From positions 1 to 60,403 of the IMG/VR virus record IMGVR_UViG_3300021335_000018: a DNA stretch of 60,403 bases. The stretch is one strand, 5' to 3'. This DNA comes from a virus. The first letter of the stretch is position 1. Each line of letters starts with the position of its first letter. The translations under genes were made by a program, and so were the position numbers. The notes beneath the pieces were generated by a model. The model saw only the letters and a list, made by a program, of their open reading frames with translations, made no database searches and was not told where the DNA came from. Positions 8,473 to 16,687 of this stretch are shown one piece after another.

Positions 8473-8811
8473 TTAATTTCCTTTCGCTGTTTTTGCTTTA
8501 AGTAATTTTGTTAACGATTCTTTATAGCTTGTTTCTTCTGCAACAGTTTGTTCTTTAAATTTCATATCATAATCTAAATTATGGTATACAGAATCCATAT
8601 AATCTGCTGCTTTAGTAATCTTAGCTTGTTGCCATCCTTCAATGCCTTGCGACTCAGATACACCTTTTAGCATGTCATGTAATTTTATTGCATACTTTGC
8701 AATTTTATATAGGTCAGCACGAGCCATTTGTACTTCGTGATCCATTTCAGCTCTGTTAGCAAGATCTGCTAATCCACCTTCATTGACCTTTTTTAGATCT
8801 TGTTTGCGCAT
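8473..8811 (-). CDS. Small helical protein, unknown
   Basis: 112 aa, helical and Lys/Glu/Gln-rich, starting MRKQDLKKVNEGGLADLANR. It contains QMARADLYKIAKYAIKLHDM near residues 28-47 and ends KLLKAKTAKGN. It has GGAG before its ATG and a T4-type late box 30 nt upstream, so it probably heads a late transcript through the 748-aa gene, which starts 2 bases after it. A virion or assembly role is inferred from context only. Confidence 0.6.
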   Translation of the reverse strand: MRKQDLKKVNEGGLADLANRAEMDHEVQMARADLYKIAKYAIKLHDMLKGVSESQGIEGWQQAKITKAADYMDSVYHNLDYDMKFKEQTVAEETSYKESLTKLLKAKTAKGN

Positions 8812-8840
8812 TTAAGTACTCCGATATAACGTATTTGTAG

Positions 8841-8848
8841 TATTTATC
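8841..8848 (-). promoter_or_regulatory. T4-type late promoter box
   Basis: GATAAATA on the minus strand, in the 32-base gap between two structural-block genes and about 30 nt before the ATG of the 112-aa gene. It matches the T4 late consensus TATAAATA at 7 of 8 bases. Confidence 0.55.
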
Positions 8849-9197
8849 TCTTAATAGCTTTTCCGCCCATAATATTATCTTTAACATCAAGTGCGTTTTT
8901 AGCAGTACCGTCTGCATTAGTTTTTTGAGGTGCTTTAGGAGCGCCATATCTACCCGTAGATGAAATTTTTCTTTTAGCACCTGGAACACTTGCAATAGTT
9001 CCTATATCACTAGCACTCGTAGTAGATGCAGCTACATCTTCATTCATCTTTACTTCTTTAATTTCGTTGCCGCAACAGCTACATTTTTGGCCTACTTCTT
9101 CCAAAGTATGCTTCCCTGCACAATGAGAGCAACTATCTGCTGTACATCCACAGCTTGCTCCTATTCCAGCCTTTTCAAGTAGTTCATTTATCTTCAT
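8844..9197 (-). CDS. Cysteine-rich zinc-binding-type protein
   Basis: 117 aa from the ATG that follows GGAGGAAATACA. A longer in-frame start exists but lacks a ribosome-binding site. The N-terminal 45 residues hold eight cysteines (GASCGCTADSCSHCAGKH, then CSCCGNE), which with a few histidines suggest one or two metal sites. The rest is low-complexity Ser/Ala/Lys-rich (STTSASDIGTIASVPGAKRK). It begins MKINELLEKAGIG, another of the MKI..EL starts seen in this block. Function unknown. Confidence 0.6.
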   Translation of the reverse strand: MKINELLEKAGIGASCGCTADSCSHCAGKHTLEEVGQKCSCCGNEIKEVKMNEDVAASTTSASDIGTIASVPGAKRKISSTGRYGAPKAPQKTNADGTAKNALDVKDNIMGGKAIKR

Positions 9198-9396
9198 TGT
9201 ATTTCCTCCAATAGGCATTACGTTTATTAGTACTTAGCCGTTTTTCCTCGTGGTCTTTAAGTTTTGCAACATAGTGCGACCATTGTTCTACAGTAACATC
9301 ATCATGGCCGATTAAATTATGCCAATGTGTATTATATCCATCTGGATATAGTTCTACTATTTTTTCTTCCGACCCGACTTCATATTTGCGCACCAA
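9184..9396 (-). CDS. Small His/Trp-rich protein, unknown (TTG or GTG start)
   Basis: About 70 aa. No ATG lies in frame near the beginning; GGGAGGA precedes adjacent TTG and GTG codons at 7 and 10 nt, so one of these is the likely start. The protein is rich in His, Trp and Tyr (YNTHWHNLIGHDDVTVEQWS) and ends KRNAYWRKYNEDK. It overlaps the C-terminus of the HAD gene and the start of the Cys-rich gene, as is usual in this packed operon. Confidence 0.45.
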   Translation of the reverse strand: MVRKYEVGSEEKIVELYPDGYNTHWHNLIGHDDVTVEQWSHYVAKLKDHEEKRLSTNKRNAYWRKYNEDK

Positions 9397-10439
9397 TGAT
9401 ACATCCTCCCACGTTCACCTGAATATTTTTTTGCCTTTTTTCTTAAACTTGTAACACTGCCTTTGCAACTAGCACCTGAACGTTTAACACGCCCTGGTCT
9501 GCTTTTGCCTTTTTTCTTACCGTCAGCAAAGTTTTCCTTATATGCTGGATCTACATCTTCACCTTCCATATACGCTATTTGATACAATAGATAGATGAAT
9601 GCATTTTCTGTTGCAGGTCCTGCTTTACCATCTACATCTACTGTATTGTATGGCATAATTTGATTTATTAACCATTGAAGGTTTTCCAGTTCTTCTCCAG
9701 AAGGTAATGTTACTCCTATAATTCCGTATTTTTTATTGTAAATAACATATTTTTCTAGTCCTGGCACTGCGTTAAGAGCTGCATCAGCTAATCGAGGCGG
9801 TATTGGTAAATCATAATTTTGACCTTTTAAAGGCCTATTTTTTTGGGTGGCATATTTACGTACAATATCATTTGATTCTTCGGCAAAGTTCTCTGTTACG
9901 GGATCTTGCATATGCTGTTTAATAGCACTTGCAGTTCTTTCAAACTTATGATCTTTATGTTTAAATCCGATACCGCCTGCTGCTTCCCACGCTTGAATAT
10001 TTTTGCCATAGTCATCTATTAGGATGTTAGGAGTTCCATCAGCTTGCGTTGCCCATTTTGTTTTGTTATGCGTAATGATAATTTCTTCAGGTGGAAAAAA
10101 ACTTAAATTCTTTTTAATCCATTCACGCTTGTGGGGTTCTGAATTAGGATCACCTGGAAGCGGCGAACTACATATATTGTATGAACCTTTGACATTTTTT
10201 ATAATTGAAAGTAAATTTTCTGCATTTTTTGTTAAAGGTAAGTCTAACCAAAAATTTTCCGTTTGTTTAATTTTCTCTAAAGCAGCCGGAATTTGGTCAA
10301 TACCGATATCTCGCCAATTTTCTTTCCCCATAAGTTTACCCCATTCGGTAAAAAAGTCTGCGAGAACACCGTCCATATCTACGTATATTTTAGATGAACT
10401 TGCAACCTCCTTTGCTTCTAATATGTGATAAACTTTCAT
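9357..10439 (-). CDS. HAD-family nucleotidase-like domain fused to PG-binding-like segment and basic Cys tail
   Basis: 360 aa. Residues 17-175 look like a 5'(3')-deoxyribonucleotidase-type HAD domain: YVDMDGVLADFFTEW (motif I), ICSSPLPGD (II), HNKTKWA and ILIDDYGKNIQAWE (III/IV). A middle part carries VDVDGKAGPATENAF, as in peptidoglycan-binding repeats. The last ~45 residues are strongly basic with two conserved-looking cysteines (GASCKGSVTSLRKKAKKYSG and MYHWCANMKSGR). Fusion of a nucleotidase fold to virion-type modules is unusual; the tail resembles C-terminal extensions I recall from T4-like virion proteins. It may act on nucleotides or have become structural. Confidence 0.65.
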   Translation of the reverse strand: MKVYHILEAKEVASSSKIYVDMDGVLADFFTEWGKLMGKENWRDIGIDQIPAALEKIKQTENFWLDLPLTKNAENLLSIIKNVKGSYNICSSPLPGDPNSEPHKREWIKKNLSFFPPEEIIITHNKTKWATQADGTPNILIDDYGKNIQAWEAAGGIGFKHKDHKFERTASAIKQHMQDPVTENFAEESNDIVRKYATQKNRPLKGQNYDLPIPPRLADAALNAVPGLEKYVIYNKKYGIIGVTLPSGEELENLQWLINQIMPYNTVDVDGKAGPATENAFIYLLYQIAYMEGEDVDPAYKENFADGKKKGKSRPGRVKRSGASCKGSVTSLRKKAKKYSGERGRMYHWCANMKSGRKKK

Positions 10440-11122
10440 TTAAATATTTCAACCTTCTCAGAAAATAATTGAGGATTTTTTTCTGCCCAACGTCTTAGTA
10501 AGACGCCTGCCATTGCATTTGCTTCGTTTTCGTCGGGACTTCCGTCATTGCCGTTTAACTCGTCTTTTTCTTCTCTTTGTTTATGATGTACAAGTTCGTG
10601 TGCAAGTGTACGCATAGTATCCATTTGATGTCTGCGGTCGTAGCTCACAGTTATGCTATTATCTTCGTCATCGAAATATCCAAATGTTCTGTCAAGATTT
10701 TTTCCGGTGAGTGTTATTCTAGGAGCTGTTTTGATACCTAAAGTATCTATGACAAATTTTGCAAATTCTTTATAATTTACTTTAGTTTTATCATCTACTT
10801 TTTCATCTAATATGCCCATGTAAAAAAATAAATCTTTATATGTTTCGCTAACAGGTGTTTCATCTAAACTGTGTCCACCTTCCATAAGAGCCCATTCGTA
10901 TGCTGTGTAACGTGGTTGTTCACTTTCAGCCATTCCGAGGTTAAACAGTACGTTTGTTTTAGAGCCTTTTACTTTTTTGCTTAGTGTAGGAGGACGTCCG
11001 TCTTTGTCTACTTTGTTACCAAACTTTGCAGCTTGGGTTTTAATTTCATTAGGCCCTACATCAATAGTTTGGTTTTGTTTAGTAATCCTTCCAACACCTT
11101 CGCCAAGTTCATAAATTTTCAT
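10436..11122 (-). CDS. Zincin-like metallopeptidase (HELVHH)
   Basis: 228 aa. The motif RTLAHELVHHKQ at about residues 166-177 is a zinc-binding HExxH helix, followed by EENEANAMAGVLLRRW, which offers the third ligand (Glu) in gluzincin style. The N-terminal half is Lys/Gly-rich. Located in the putative virion block, it could trim head or tail proteins or degrade a host protein; a structural relic cannot be excluded. It overlaps both neighbours by 4 bases. Confidence 0.6.
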   Translation of the reverse strand: MKIYELGEGVGRITKQNQTIDVGPNEIKTQAAKFGNKVDKDGRPPTLSKKVKGSKTNVLFNLGMAESEQPRYTAYEWALMEGGHSLDETPVSETYKDLFFYMGILDEKVDDKTKVNYKEFAKFVIDTLGIKTAPRITLTGKNLDRTFGYFDDEDNSITVSYDRRHQMDTMRTLAHELVHHKQREEKDELNGNDGSPDENEANAMAGVLLRRWAEKNPQLFSEKVEIFK

Positions 11123-11337
11123 TTTTTACGTCCTCTAAATTGCGGCACTCCTGTCATGTATGGTTTACTAAACCAAAGTTTAAACCATTCAGCATCACCG
11201 GGCTTAATACCCATTTCACGTTCTTTTTTCCTCAGTGCTGTTGCAGTCTCGGAAGGATTTTCTTCTATTTTGTATTCACTATAGCCAGTGAACTTATTCC
11301 TTATACCTGCTAGATGTTGAAGATCTGCAATATCCAT
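11119..11337 (-). CDS. Small unknown protein
   Basis: 72 aa, basic. The C-terminal part GDAEWFKLWFSKPYMTGVPQ is the distinctive element, preceded by a helical Lys/Arg/Glu stretch and a start reading MDIADLQHLAGI. The ATG overlaps the stop of the 987-aa gene by one base. I recall WFKLWFSKP-type sequences in T4-like marine phages but know no function. Confidence 0.55.
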   Translation of the reverse strand: MDIADLQHLAGIRNKFTGYSEYKIEENPSETATALRKKEREMGIKPGDAEWFKLWFSKPYMTGVPQFRGRKK

Positions 11338-14300
11338 TAGACACCTGCTAAAACCTTAATTCTATCTAATTGTATATTATCTCGCAAATCGTTTTTACGG
11401 TTAGGATCATATTGCTCGCCGTCCCATTTTCCGTCTTTAGTATTATATCTTATGTTACCGTCTTTATCTATTTGACCACCTGGATGTACCATTTCCTTTG
11501 ACTTAGCAATCTTCCCATCCATACCTCTATATGAATCATATTCTTTTCTAAGAGCTTGGTATTCTGGGGTATCCATTGCACCGAATGTATCGCCGTCTGG
11601 ATTATCTTTTTCCCATTGCTTTGCAAAGTCACGCATCTTCTTACGTACTTCTTTTTTCTCTGCACGTAACTTATTAGTCTCGTCTGTTGCTCGCATAACT
11701 TTTGAGAATCTAGTAGTGCTACCGCCACCTGAAGTTTTCTTAGTCGTCGATGTGTTACCTGTACGTGTTACGGTGCTTGTGTTGCTAGATGTTCTAGTTG
11801 TGTTACCGTCTTTAGAAGATGAAGATGTTGATGTAGTTGTCGTACCATCCTTGTCATCACCATCTAAAGCTCTATCAAAACTACCGTCACCGTCTAATGC
11901 TCTGTCAAAATCGTCTTTTCCATCTGCATCACGCTTTGTCATTGTAGCTTTGTCAAACTTGGCTTGCATTGCATCTGCTTCGTCTTTATCTATTTCAACT
12001 TCTTTGCCTGTTTCAGGATCTGTCTTGTAATATTTTCTAACACTTTTACGCTGACTTACTGTATCCCCGCCTCTTGACGGTCTTTGTCTTTTTTCTGGTT
12101 TACCTGGAATGTTTTGTATACCAGCATCTTGTAGAGCCTTAAGTGTTTTAGGTCTGTTGATAAAAGTTGCAAAATATCTACTATCTCTAACAGCATCGAT
12201 TAGTGCTTGTAATTCTTGCTTCTCTGCATCACTTAATGCTTCAGTTAATAATCTTGCTAATGGACTGTTAAAACTTATACCTTCAGATGTTCCTCTTGCT
12301 TTACGTAGTAGTGCATTTAATCTTTTAGCAACATCATTTCTTGACATTTCCTTGCCGTTAACTGTGTAGGTTTCTTTACCTGGTTTTGGTGCTGGTTTAT
12401 CGCCAGGCTTGTCTGGAGCATTTAAATCATCATCTGTAACATCACTTGCTGCATCAAATCCTTCTGGATCATCGTTAGGCGGTGTTTGATCTTGTTGTGC
12501 ATTATCTTGTGCATCTGCATCGTTTTGTGCAGTTTTATCGGTTTGCTGTTGATCTGTTTGCTGTGTATCGTCTTTTTCTTGATCACCTTGTTGTTGATCT
12601 GTTTGCTGTGCATCATCTTTTTCTTGATCTGTTTGTTTTTGATCATCTTGTGGTGCTTGTGTATCTTGAGCAGGTGCCGCAGGTGCTGCTTTACCGCCAC
12701 TTAATTTCAATCCTTTGCCTCTACTGTCAGTATCGATAAATGCTTGTAAATTCTTAGTAGGACCATAAGCACGAGTAACAGTACCATCATCATTTGGAAT
12801 GTCTAAATAAGGCTCTGGATACTTTGCCTTCATTTTCTGCACATTAAAGTTTGCTAGACCAGGACCTTGATCATTCATTTGCATATACTTTTCTGCACTT
12901 ACTTTAGGTTGTGCTGCTGGTTCTGGTGTAGCGTTGTCTTTGCTGTCTGCATCTAATTCTGCATCTGTCTGCGGTGCTGCATTTCCATCTGTTGGTACAG
13001 GTGTTGTTGAGTTAGGATCTTCTTGTGACGCCTTTTGTGCGTTAGGGTCAGGAGCTTGTTTCTGTCCTGCTTGTTGCGTTGCTTGGTCTGATGTTTGCGG
13101 TTGCGCTGGCGCAGTTTGCGCTTGTCCTGCACCTGCATCTTTTTCAGCATCAGTAGGCCCATCAGCTGTAGGGGCAGTGGCATCTCCGCCTTGTGCGGCA
13201 CTTGCAGTAGCATCTGCTGCACCGTCTACACCTGCTTTTGCATTAGGGTCTGCTGCTGGTGCTGCTCCACCGCCTGACTGTGCTTGCTTAACTGCACCCA
13301 TTGTTTCAGGACCAACTTTACCATCAACAGCAATTCCTGCTTTAGTTTGGAAGTCTTTAATCGCTGTTTGAAGTGTAGTAACTGTTTGTGCTTGTGCAGG
13401 ATCTTTTATCAATTCAGCTGCTTTTGCTCGAGTATTAGGACCAACAATACCATCAGCCTTTAATCCTGCTGCTGTTTGAAAGGCTTTGATAGCGGCAATC
13501 AAAGCATCTGCATCTGCTGCCGCTGCTGCTTCGTTAAGAGATTCGGTGGTTTTAGGCTTACCGTGTTTGTTGTGTTGTGCCCAAGCAATAGCATAAGGTG
13601 CACCAGGATCGTCAAATTTCTTTTTGAGTTTTTTGACTTGCTTTTCTCTACCCGGAGGTGCATCTTCGCCTACAGGTGCTTCTGGATCGCCTAATGCACG
13701 GTTTAGGAGTTCTACTGCTGTTTGTGCATTACCTGGATACATAAGTTCTGCAGCTTGCATTTTATCTTCATCATTCATTTCAGGCCATGTAGCTCTCAGT
13801 TCGCTTGCACTTTTAATACTCATACCTGCAAAGTCAAAATCAATTGTAGGACCATATGCTAGATAACCGTGTGTATCGGCTGTTTCTAGTTCTTGATCAT
13901 CTTTATAGGAAATAAGATATCCCATATTTCCGTCACTTTTGCGAATTTGGTCCGGCAGTGGATGGCTTGTTTTATCTTTTTCACTACGAATAAACACTAA
14001 TGTTGTGTTACTAGGATCACCTATTATACCTTTATAAGCTAAGGCATTAAATGGCGACTTTACTTGAATAAATCTTTGTGCAGGTACTCCTGCCATACCT
14101 GCAAGTTTTTGCTTTACGTCAAAGGGAAAAGGTCTTGCTTTTGTATCGTTTGTGGCTGCTACATAAACATTCTGTTTCCCGAATGTTTCTATTGCCCAGT
14201 CATACAAACTTTTATGTCCTGGATGAAAGGGATGGAATCCTCCAGGCATAACAGCTATAATTTTTTTGGATGGTGCTTCGAATAATTGACGGAGTTTCAC
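11337..14300 (-). CDS. Nucleotidyltransferase fused to peptidoglycan-binding repeats and a long acidic low-complexity protein
   Basis: 987 aa. Residues 12-200 form an HxGH nucleotidyltransferase-like domain: VMPGGFHPFHPGHKSLYDW, VAATNDTKARPF, then VFIRSEKDK. A GREKQVKKLKKKFDDPGAPY / AIAWAQHNK linker follows. Two PG_binding-like repeats lie near 265-345 (KAFQTAAGLKADGIVGPNTR and KDFQTKAGIAVDGKVGPETM). A long Asp/Gln/Thr/Pro-rich region (about 350-660) follows, then an ALSDAEKQELQALI helix and a Ser/Thr/Asp/Lys-rich tail. It is probably a virion or assembly protein given its neighbours. Whether the nucleotidyltransferase is active is unknown, though the HxGH motif is intact. Confidence 0.7.
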   Translation of the reverse strand: MKLRQLFEAPSKKIIAVMPGGFHPFHPGHKSLYDWAIETFGKQNVYVAATNDTKARPFPFDVKQKLAGMAGVPAQRFIQVKSPFNALAYKGIIGDPSNTTLVFIRSEKDKTSHPLPDQIRKSDGNMGYLISYKDDQELETADTHGYLAYGPTIDFDFAGMSIKSASELRATWPEMNDEDKMQAAELMYPGNAQTAVELLNRALGDPEAPVGEDAPPGREKQVKKLKKKFDDPGAPYAIAWAQHNKHGKPKTTESLNEAAAAADADALIAAIKAFQTAAGLKADGIVGPNTRAKAAELIKDPAQAQTVTTLQTAIKDFQTKAGIAVDGKVGPETMGAVKQAQSGGGAAPAADPNAKAGVDGAADATASAAQGGDATAPTADGPTDAEKDAGAGQAQTAPAQPQTSDQATQQAGQKQAPDPNAQKASQEDPNSTTPVPTDGNAAPQTDAELDADSKDNATPEPAAQPKVSAEKYMQMNDQGPGLANFNVQKMKAKYPEPYLDIPNDDGTVTRAYGPTKNLQAFIDTDSRGKGLKLSGGKAAPAAPAQDTQAPQDDQKQTDQEKDDAQQTDQQQGDQEKDDTQQTDQQQTDKTAQNDADAQDNAQQDQTPPNDDPEGFDAASDVTDDDLNAPDKPGDKPAPKPGKETYTVNGKEMSRNDVAKRLNALLRKARGTSEGISFNSPLARLLTEALSDAEKQELQALIDAVRDSRYFATFINRPKTLKALQDAGIQNIPGKPEKRQRPSRGGDTVSQRKSVRKYYKTDPETGKEVEIDKDEADAMQAKFDKATMTKRDADGKDDFDRALDGDGSFDRALDGDDKDGTTTTSTSSSSKDGNTTRTSSNTSTVTRTGNTSTTKKTSGGGSTTRFSKVMRATDETNKLRAEKKEVRKKMRDFAKQWEKDNPDGDTFGAMDTPEYQALRKEYDSYRGMDGKIAKSKEMVHPGGQIDKDGNIRYNTKDGKWDGEQYDPNRKNDLRDNIQLDRIKVLAGV
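12551..12640 (-). repeat. 45-bp tandem duplication (DQEKDD..QQTDQQQ)
   Basis: Two adjacent 45-base units (12551-12595 and 12596-12640) differ at a few positions and encode DQEKDDAQQTDQQQG and DQEKDDTQQTDQQQT inside the acidic linker of the 987-aa protein. Shorter degenerate pieces flank them. Confidence 0.8.
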
Positions 14301-14632
14301 ATGTATTCCCCTTTTTCTATCTCAGCTAATTCTTCAGTATAAATCTGGTTAAGTAAAGTCATTCTATCGTCATTATTAAAAACATCGTCAACAGCTCTAG
14401 CAACCTTAAATTTTTTCACATAAGAATTGCAGCCTCTTTCTATCATAGGCATTAAACATTCATTAGCGTCTACTTTTTTACCTGCTCTATATAAATCTGC
14501 TACTTTAGAAATCGCCGGAAAAAAATGCTTTCTGTAAAACATAGGATCGTTTTTCATAAATGACATACAATCTTCAACAACATTGTAAGGTAAATTTTTA
14601 TCATTTAATTGAGTAAATTCTTGTATTTTCAT
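14297..14632 (-). CDS. Small helical protein, unknown
   Basis: 111 aa starting MKIQEFTQLNDKNLPYNVVE, with an FMKNDPMFYRKHFFPAISKV segment and a mostly helical prediction. It has two well-spaced Cys residues but no metal motif. Its stop overlaps the start of the 987-aa gene by 4 bases and its own start abuts the upstream stop. It looks like a conserved structural-block gene; no function assigned. Confidence 0.6.
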   Translation of the reverse strand: MKIQEFTQLNDKNLPYNVVEDCMSFMKNDPMFYRKHFFPAISKVADLYRAGKKVDANECLMPMIERGCNSYVKKFKVARAVDDVFNNDDRMTLLNQIYTEELAEIEKGEYM

Positions 14633-14866
14633 TTAACCTCTTCCCATTATAACATTTAGTGCTTTGTCTATATCAGATTTAACATAACGTTTTGGAAACT
14701 GTTTGTCTACATTTCTGTATATCCATTGTGTTCCTCTTCTACGAAGATTGTCGCTGATCCATTTATAAAGTTCTTCATCTGGATTGTTAGACATTATTTT
14801 GCTAAAACCGCCTTTTATAGTGTCCCACCAACCTTCTTCTTCGTTTAAGAGTTCTTTTATAAGCAT
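14633..14866 (-). CDS. Small basic protein, unknown
   Basis: 77 aa. It begins MLIKELLNEEEGWWDTIKGG and ends with an Arg/Lys-rich helix (NLRRRGTQWIYRNVDKQFPK). The LIKELLNEE start again follows the short-helix pattern seen in neighbouring genes. Two bases separate it from the upstream gene. Unknown function, probably structural. Confidence 0.55.
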   Translation of the reverse strand: MLIKELLNEEEGWWDTIKGGFSKIMSNNPDEELYKWISDNLRRRGTQWIYRNVDKQFPKRYVKSDIDKALNVIMGRG

Positions 14867-14868
14867 AA

Positions 14869-15066
14869 CTATTTTCCCGATAGAGACCTTATTCTGTCTA
14901 TTTCTGTTTGCACATTTGGCGCACTAATTGATTGTTGTAAACTATCTAATACTGCCTGTGCTTTTTTATACTTCTCATAGGCTGCGGTCATTTCAGAAAG
15001 AGCAGCGTTAACATTATTAATTGCTCTTTTCATTTTGTCTTTTTCTTGTCTAACTACAATTGGCAT
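14869..15066 (-). CDS. Small coiled-coil protein, unknown
   Basis: 65 aa, almost entirely helical with heptad spacing from about residue 8 to 45 (INNVNAALSEMTAAYEKYKK), ending DRIRSLSGK. No domain recognised. It lies in the same operon as the putative virion genes. Confidence 0.55.
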   Translation of the reverse strand: MPIVVRQEKDKMKRAINNVNAALSEMTAAYEKYKKAQAVLDSLQQSISAPNVQTEIDRIRSLSGK

Positions 15067-15075
15067 AAATCTCTC

Positions 15076-15639
15076 CTACCATTTCCTACATGACCAATAA
15101 CGTGCCTTGTGTCTCGGTCCTGGATTATCACAGTTGTGTCTAGCACGGAAACTTCTACGTCTTGCTGGATTAGATTTTTTAATACGCATTTTCTTATCAC
15201 CGAAGTTAACCTTAACTATGTTACCCTTAGGATTGCGAACATATACTTTAAATTTTTTCACATCGCCGCGCATTGGCTTTCCTAATTTAACTTTACGTCC
15301 ACGATATTCCGCTTCGTCGATTTCGTCATCGTCATTGTACCACATAACACCATATTCTTCAAAGAAGTCGTTGCCGTCATATGTTTCTTCTGTTACTTCT
15401 GCTAATTCTTCGTCACTGCTTATTTCGATATCAAAGTCTTCGTAGCCTTCTGCAAAGAAATAGTTTGCAACTTTTTCAGCAAGTCTAGTTGCTTGCTCTT
15501 CATCTAATGATTTGCTTAAAGGGATTTGGAAAACTGTTGCACCTTGTGCAGATTCAAAAATTTCATATGATGGAAATGCATCTTCATTTAAACTTACGCT
15601 GTCTTGTTTTTCCATTACTACTCTTAAAAAATGTTCCAT
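15076..15639 (-). CDS. Structural-type protein with basic Cys/Trp C-terminal tail
   Basis: 187 aa. The N-terminal two thirds are acidic (DNDFFEEYGVMW and DDDEIDEAEYRG are typical). The last ~60 residues are basic, with GRKVKLGKPMRGDVKKFKVY, then RRRSFRARHNCDNPG and ARYWSCRKW. The RRRSFRARHNCD...YWSC tail resembles C-termini I recall in capsid/scaffold-associated proteins of T4-like phages. The two Cys plus His could bind metal, or the tail could contact DNA. AGGGA precedes the ATG. Role in head assembly is inferred. Confidence 0.6.
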   Translation of the reverse strand: MEHFLRVVMEKQDSVSLNEDAFPSYEIFESAQGATVFQIPLSKSLDEEQATRLAEKVANYFFAEGYEDFDIEISSDEELAEVTEETYDGNDFFEEYGVMWYNDDDEIDEAEYRGRKVKLGKPMRGDVKKFKVYVRNPKGNIVKVNFGDKKMRIKKSNPARRRSFRARHNCDNPGPRHKARYWSCRKW

Positions 15640-15648
15640 AATAGTCCC

Positions 15649-16011
15649 TTAATGATTTAATGTAATCTTTTCTACAGTGCCGTCTGTCCACGACGAAACA
15701 TATGCTCTAACCCACACATAATTTCCTGTAAAATTGTATATAAATGATCCAGTAGCATAATCACTACTATCATCTGCGCTGGTTAAGTTAACGCTAGAAA
15801 GTGTAAACCAATCATCACTTGTTGGATTGACAGCTAGTGTTGCTTGCATGTCAATAGAACCAATAAAGCCGTTTACTGTATATTGAACAGTGTGGATACC
15901 GTCACTACGTCCGTAGTATCCGTCGCCCTTATACTTGTCTCCAGTAACAGTTTCTGTTGTGCTGTCACCTGGGTGTGTATTTTGTGATAATATAGTTTCG
16001 CTCTGTGCCAT
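15649..16011 (-). CDS. Beta-rich protein, unknown
   Basis: 120 aa from the ATG at 16011 (MAQSETILSQNTHPG). A longer TTG start would overlap the upstream gene. The sequence is Thr/Ser/Tyr/Gly-rich with alternating hydrophobics (YTVNGFIGSIDMQATLAVN, GSFIYNFTGNYVWVRAY), i.e. a beta-sandwich such as a small virion decoration or baseplate piece. It has no clear Shine-Dalgarno; the start lies 4 nt after the upstream stop, so translational coupling is likely. Confidence 0.55.
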   Translation of the reverse strand: MAQSETILSQNTHPGDSTTETVTGDKYKGDGYYGRSDGIHTVQYTVNGFIGSIDMQATLAVNPTSDDWFTLSSVNLTSADDSSDYATGSFIYNFTGNYVWVRAYVSSWTDGTVEKITLNH

Positions 16012-16015
16012 ATAA

Positions 16016-16687
16016 CTATTTATCAATATCTGCTTTGACGACTAATTTGTCGACGCGGCGTATATTAGATAACATTAAACCACATAACTGTAGTATTTTC
16101 TCGTCTTTGGCATAAAAGTACATATCGGATACATAACTATTATTAGTCAAACCTTCCATCAAAATAGGTCCTACTTTAACTTGTTTTGGATTATTTTTTG
16201 CCCATTTTGCAAATCCAAACGTATCGCATAATCCGGGACCTAAAGTAACTTTATATCTGTATCCGTTATCTTTGTCCACAATAATATGATTAGGAGTTAA
16301 TAAATCAATGTTTTTAGGATTTGGCTCCCAAAATTCTAGAAGGCTATTTTTATTAATTGCACTTTTTAAAGTGTGCAACCATTCTCTATTATTAGAATAC
16401 ACACTAACATTAGGGCCTTGTATCCGTAATGTATAATCGTCAATTCTACTAATAAATTTATATAGCTTTCGGGCGTCTAAAAATGCTTGCTCTGATACAG
16501 TTTGTTGTCTTAGCCAGAAAGTAAGGCATAAATTTTCACCGTTATCATATTGAGTTTGAAGAGTGTCAAGAACCTCTCTTGCATATGAAAGATTCTTGTC
16601 TCTAAAAATTCTAGCAATGCTGCAATTAAAACAAAGTTTATATAGATATTTTCCGTAAAATAGTTTACTGGTTTCGAACTTCTGCAA
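16016..16687 (-). CDS. Unknown protein with TTG start overlapping clpA
   Basis: 223 aa. No ATG is available near the start. GGAG at 7 nt spacing precedes a TTG that lies inside the last codons of clpA (23-base overlap). The protein is mixed alpha/beta with several Cys and Trp residues (YKLCFNCSIARIF, LLEFWEPNPKNID, LGPGLCDTFGFAKWA). Nothing diagnostic is visible; the overlap with clpA suggests co-expression. Confidence 0.55.
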   Translation of the reverse strand: MQKFETSKLFYGKYLYKLCFNCSIARIFRDKNLSYAREVLDTLQTQYDNGENLCLTFWLRQQTVSEQAFLDARKLYKFISRIDDYTLRIQGPNVSVYSNNREWLHTLKSAINKNSLLEFWEPNPKNIDLLTPNHIIVDKDNGYRYKVTLGPGLCDTFGFAKWAKNNPKQVKVGPILMEGLTNNSYVSDMYFYAKDEKILQLCGLMLSNIRRVDKLVVKADIDK

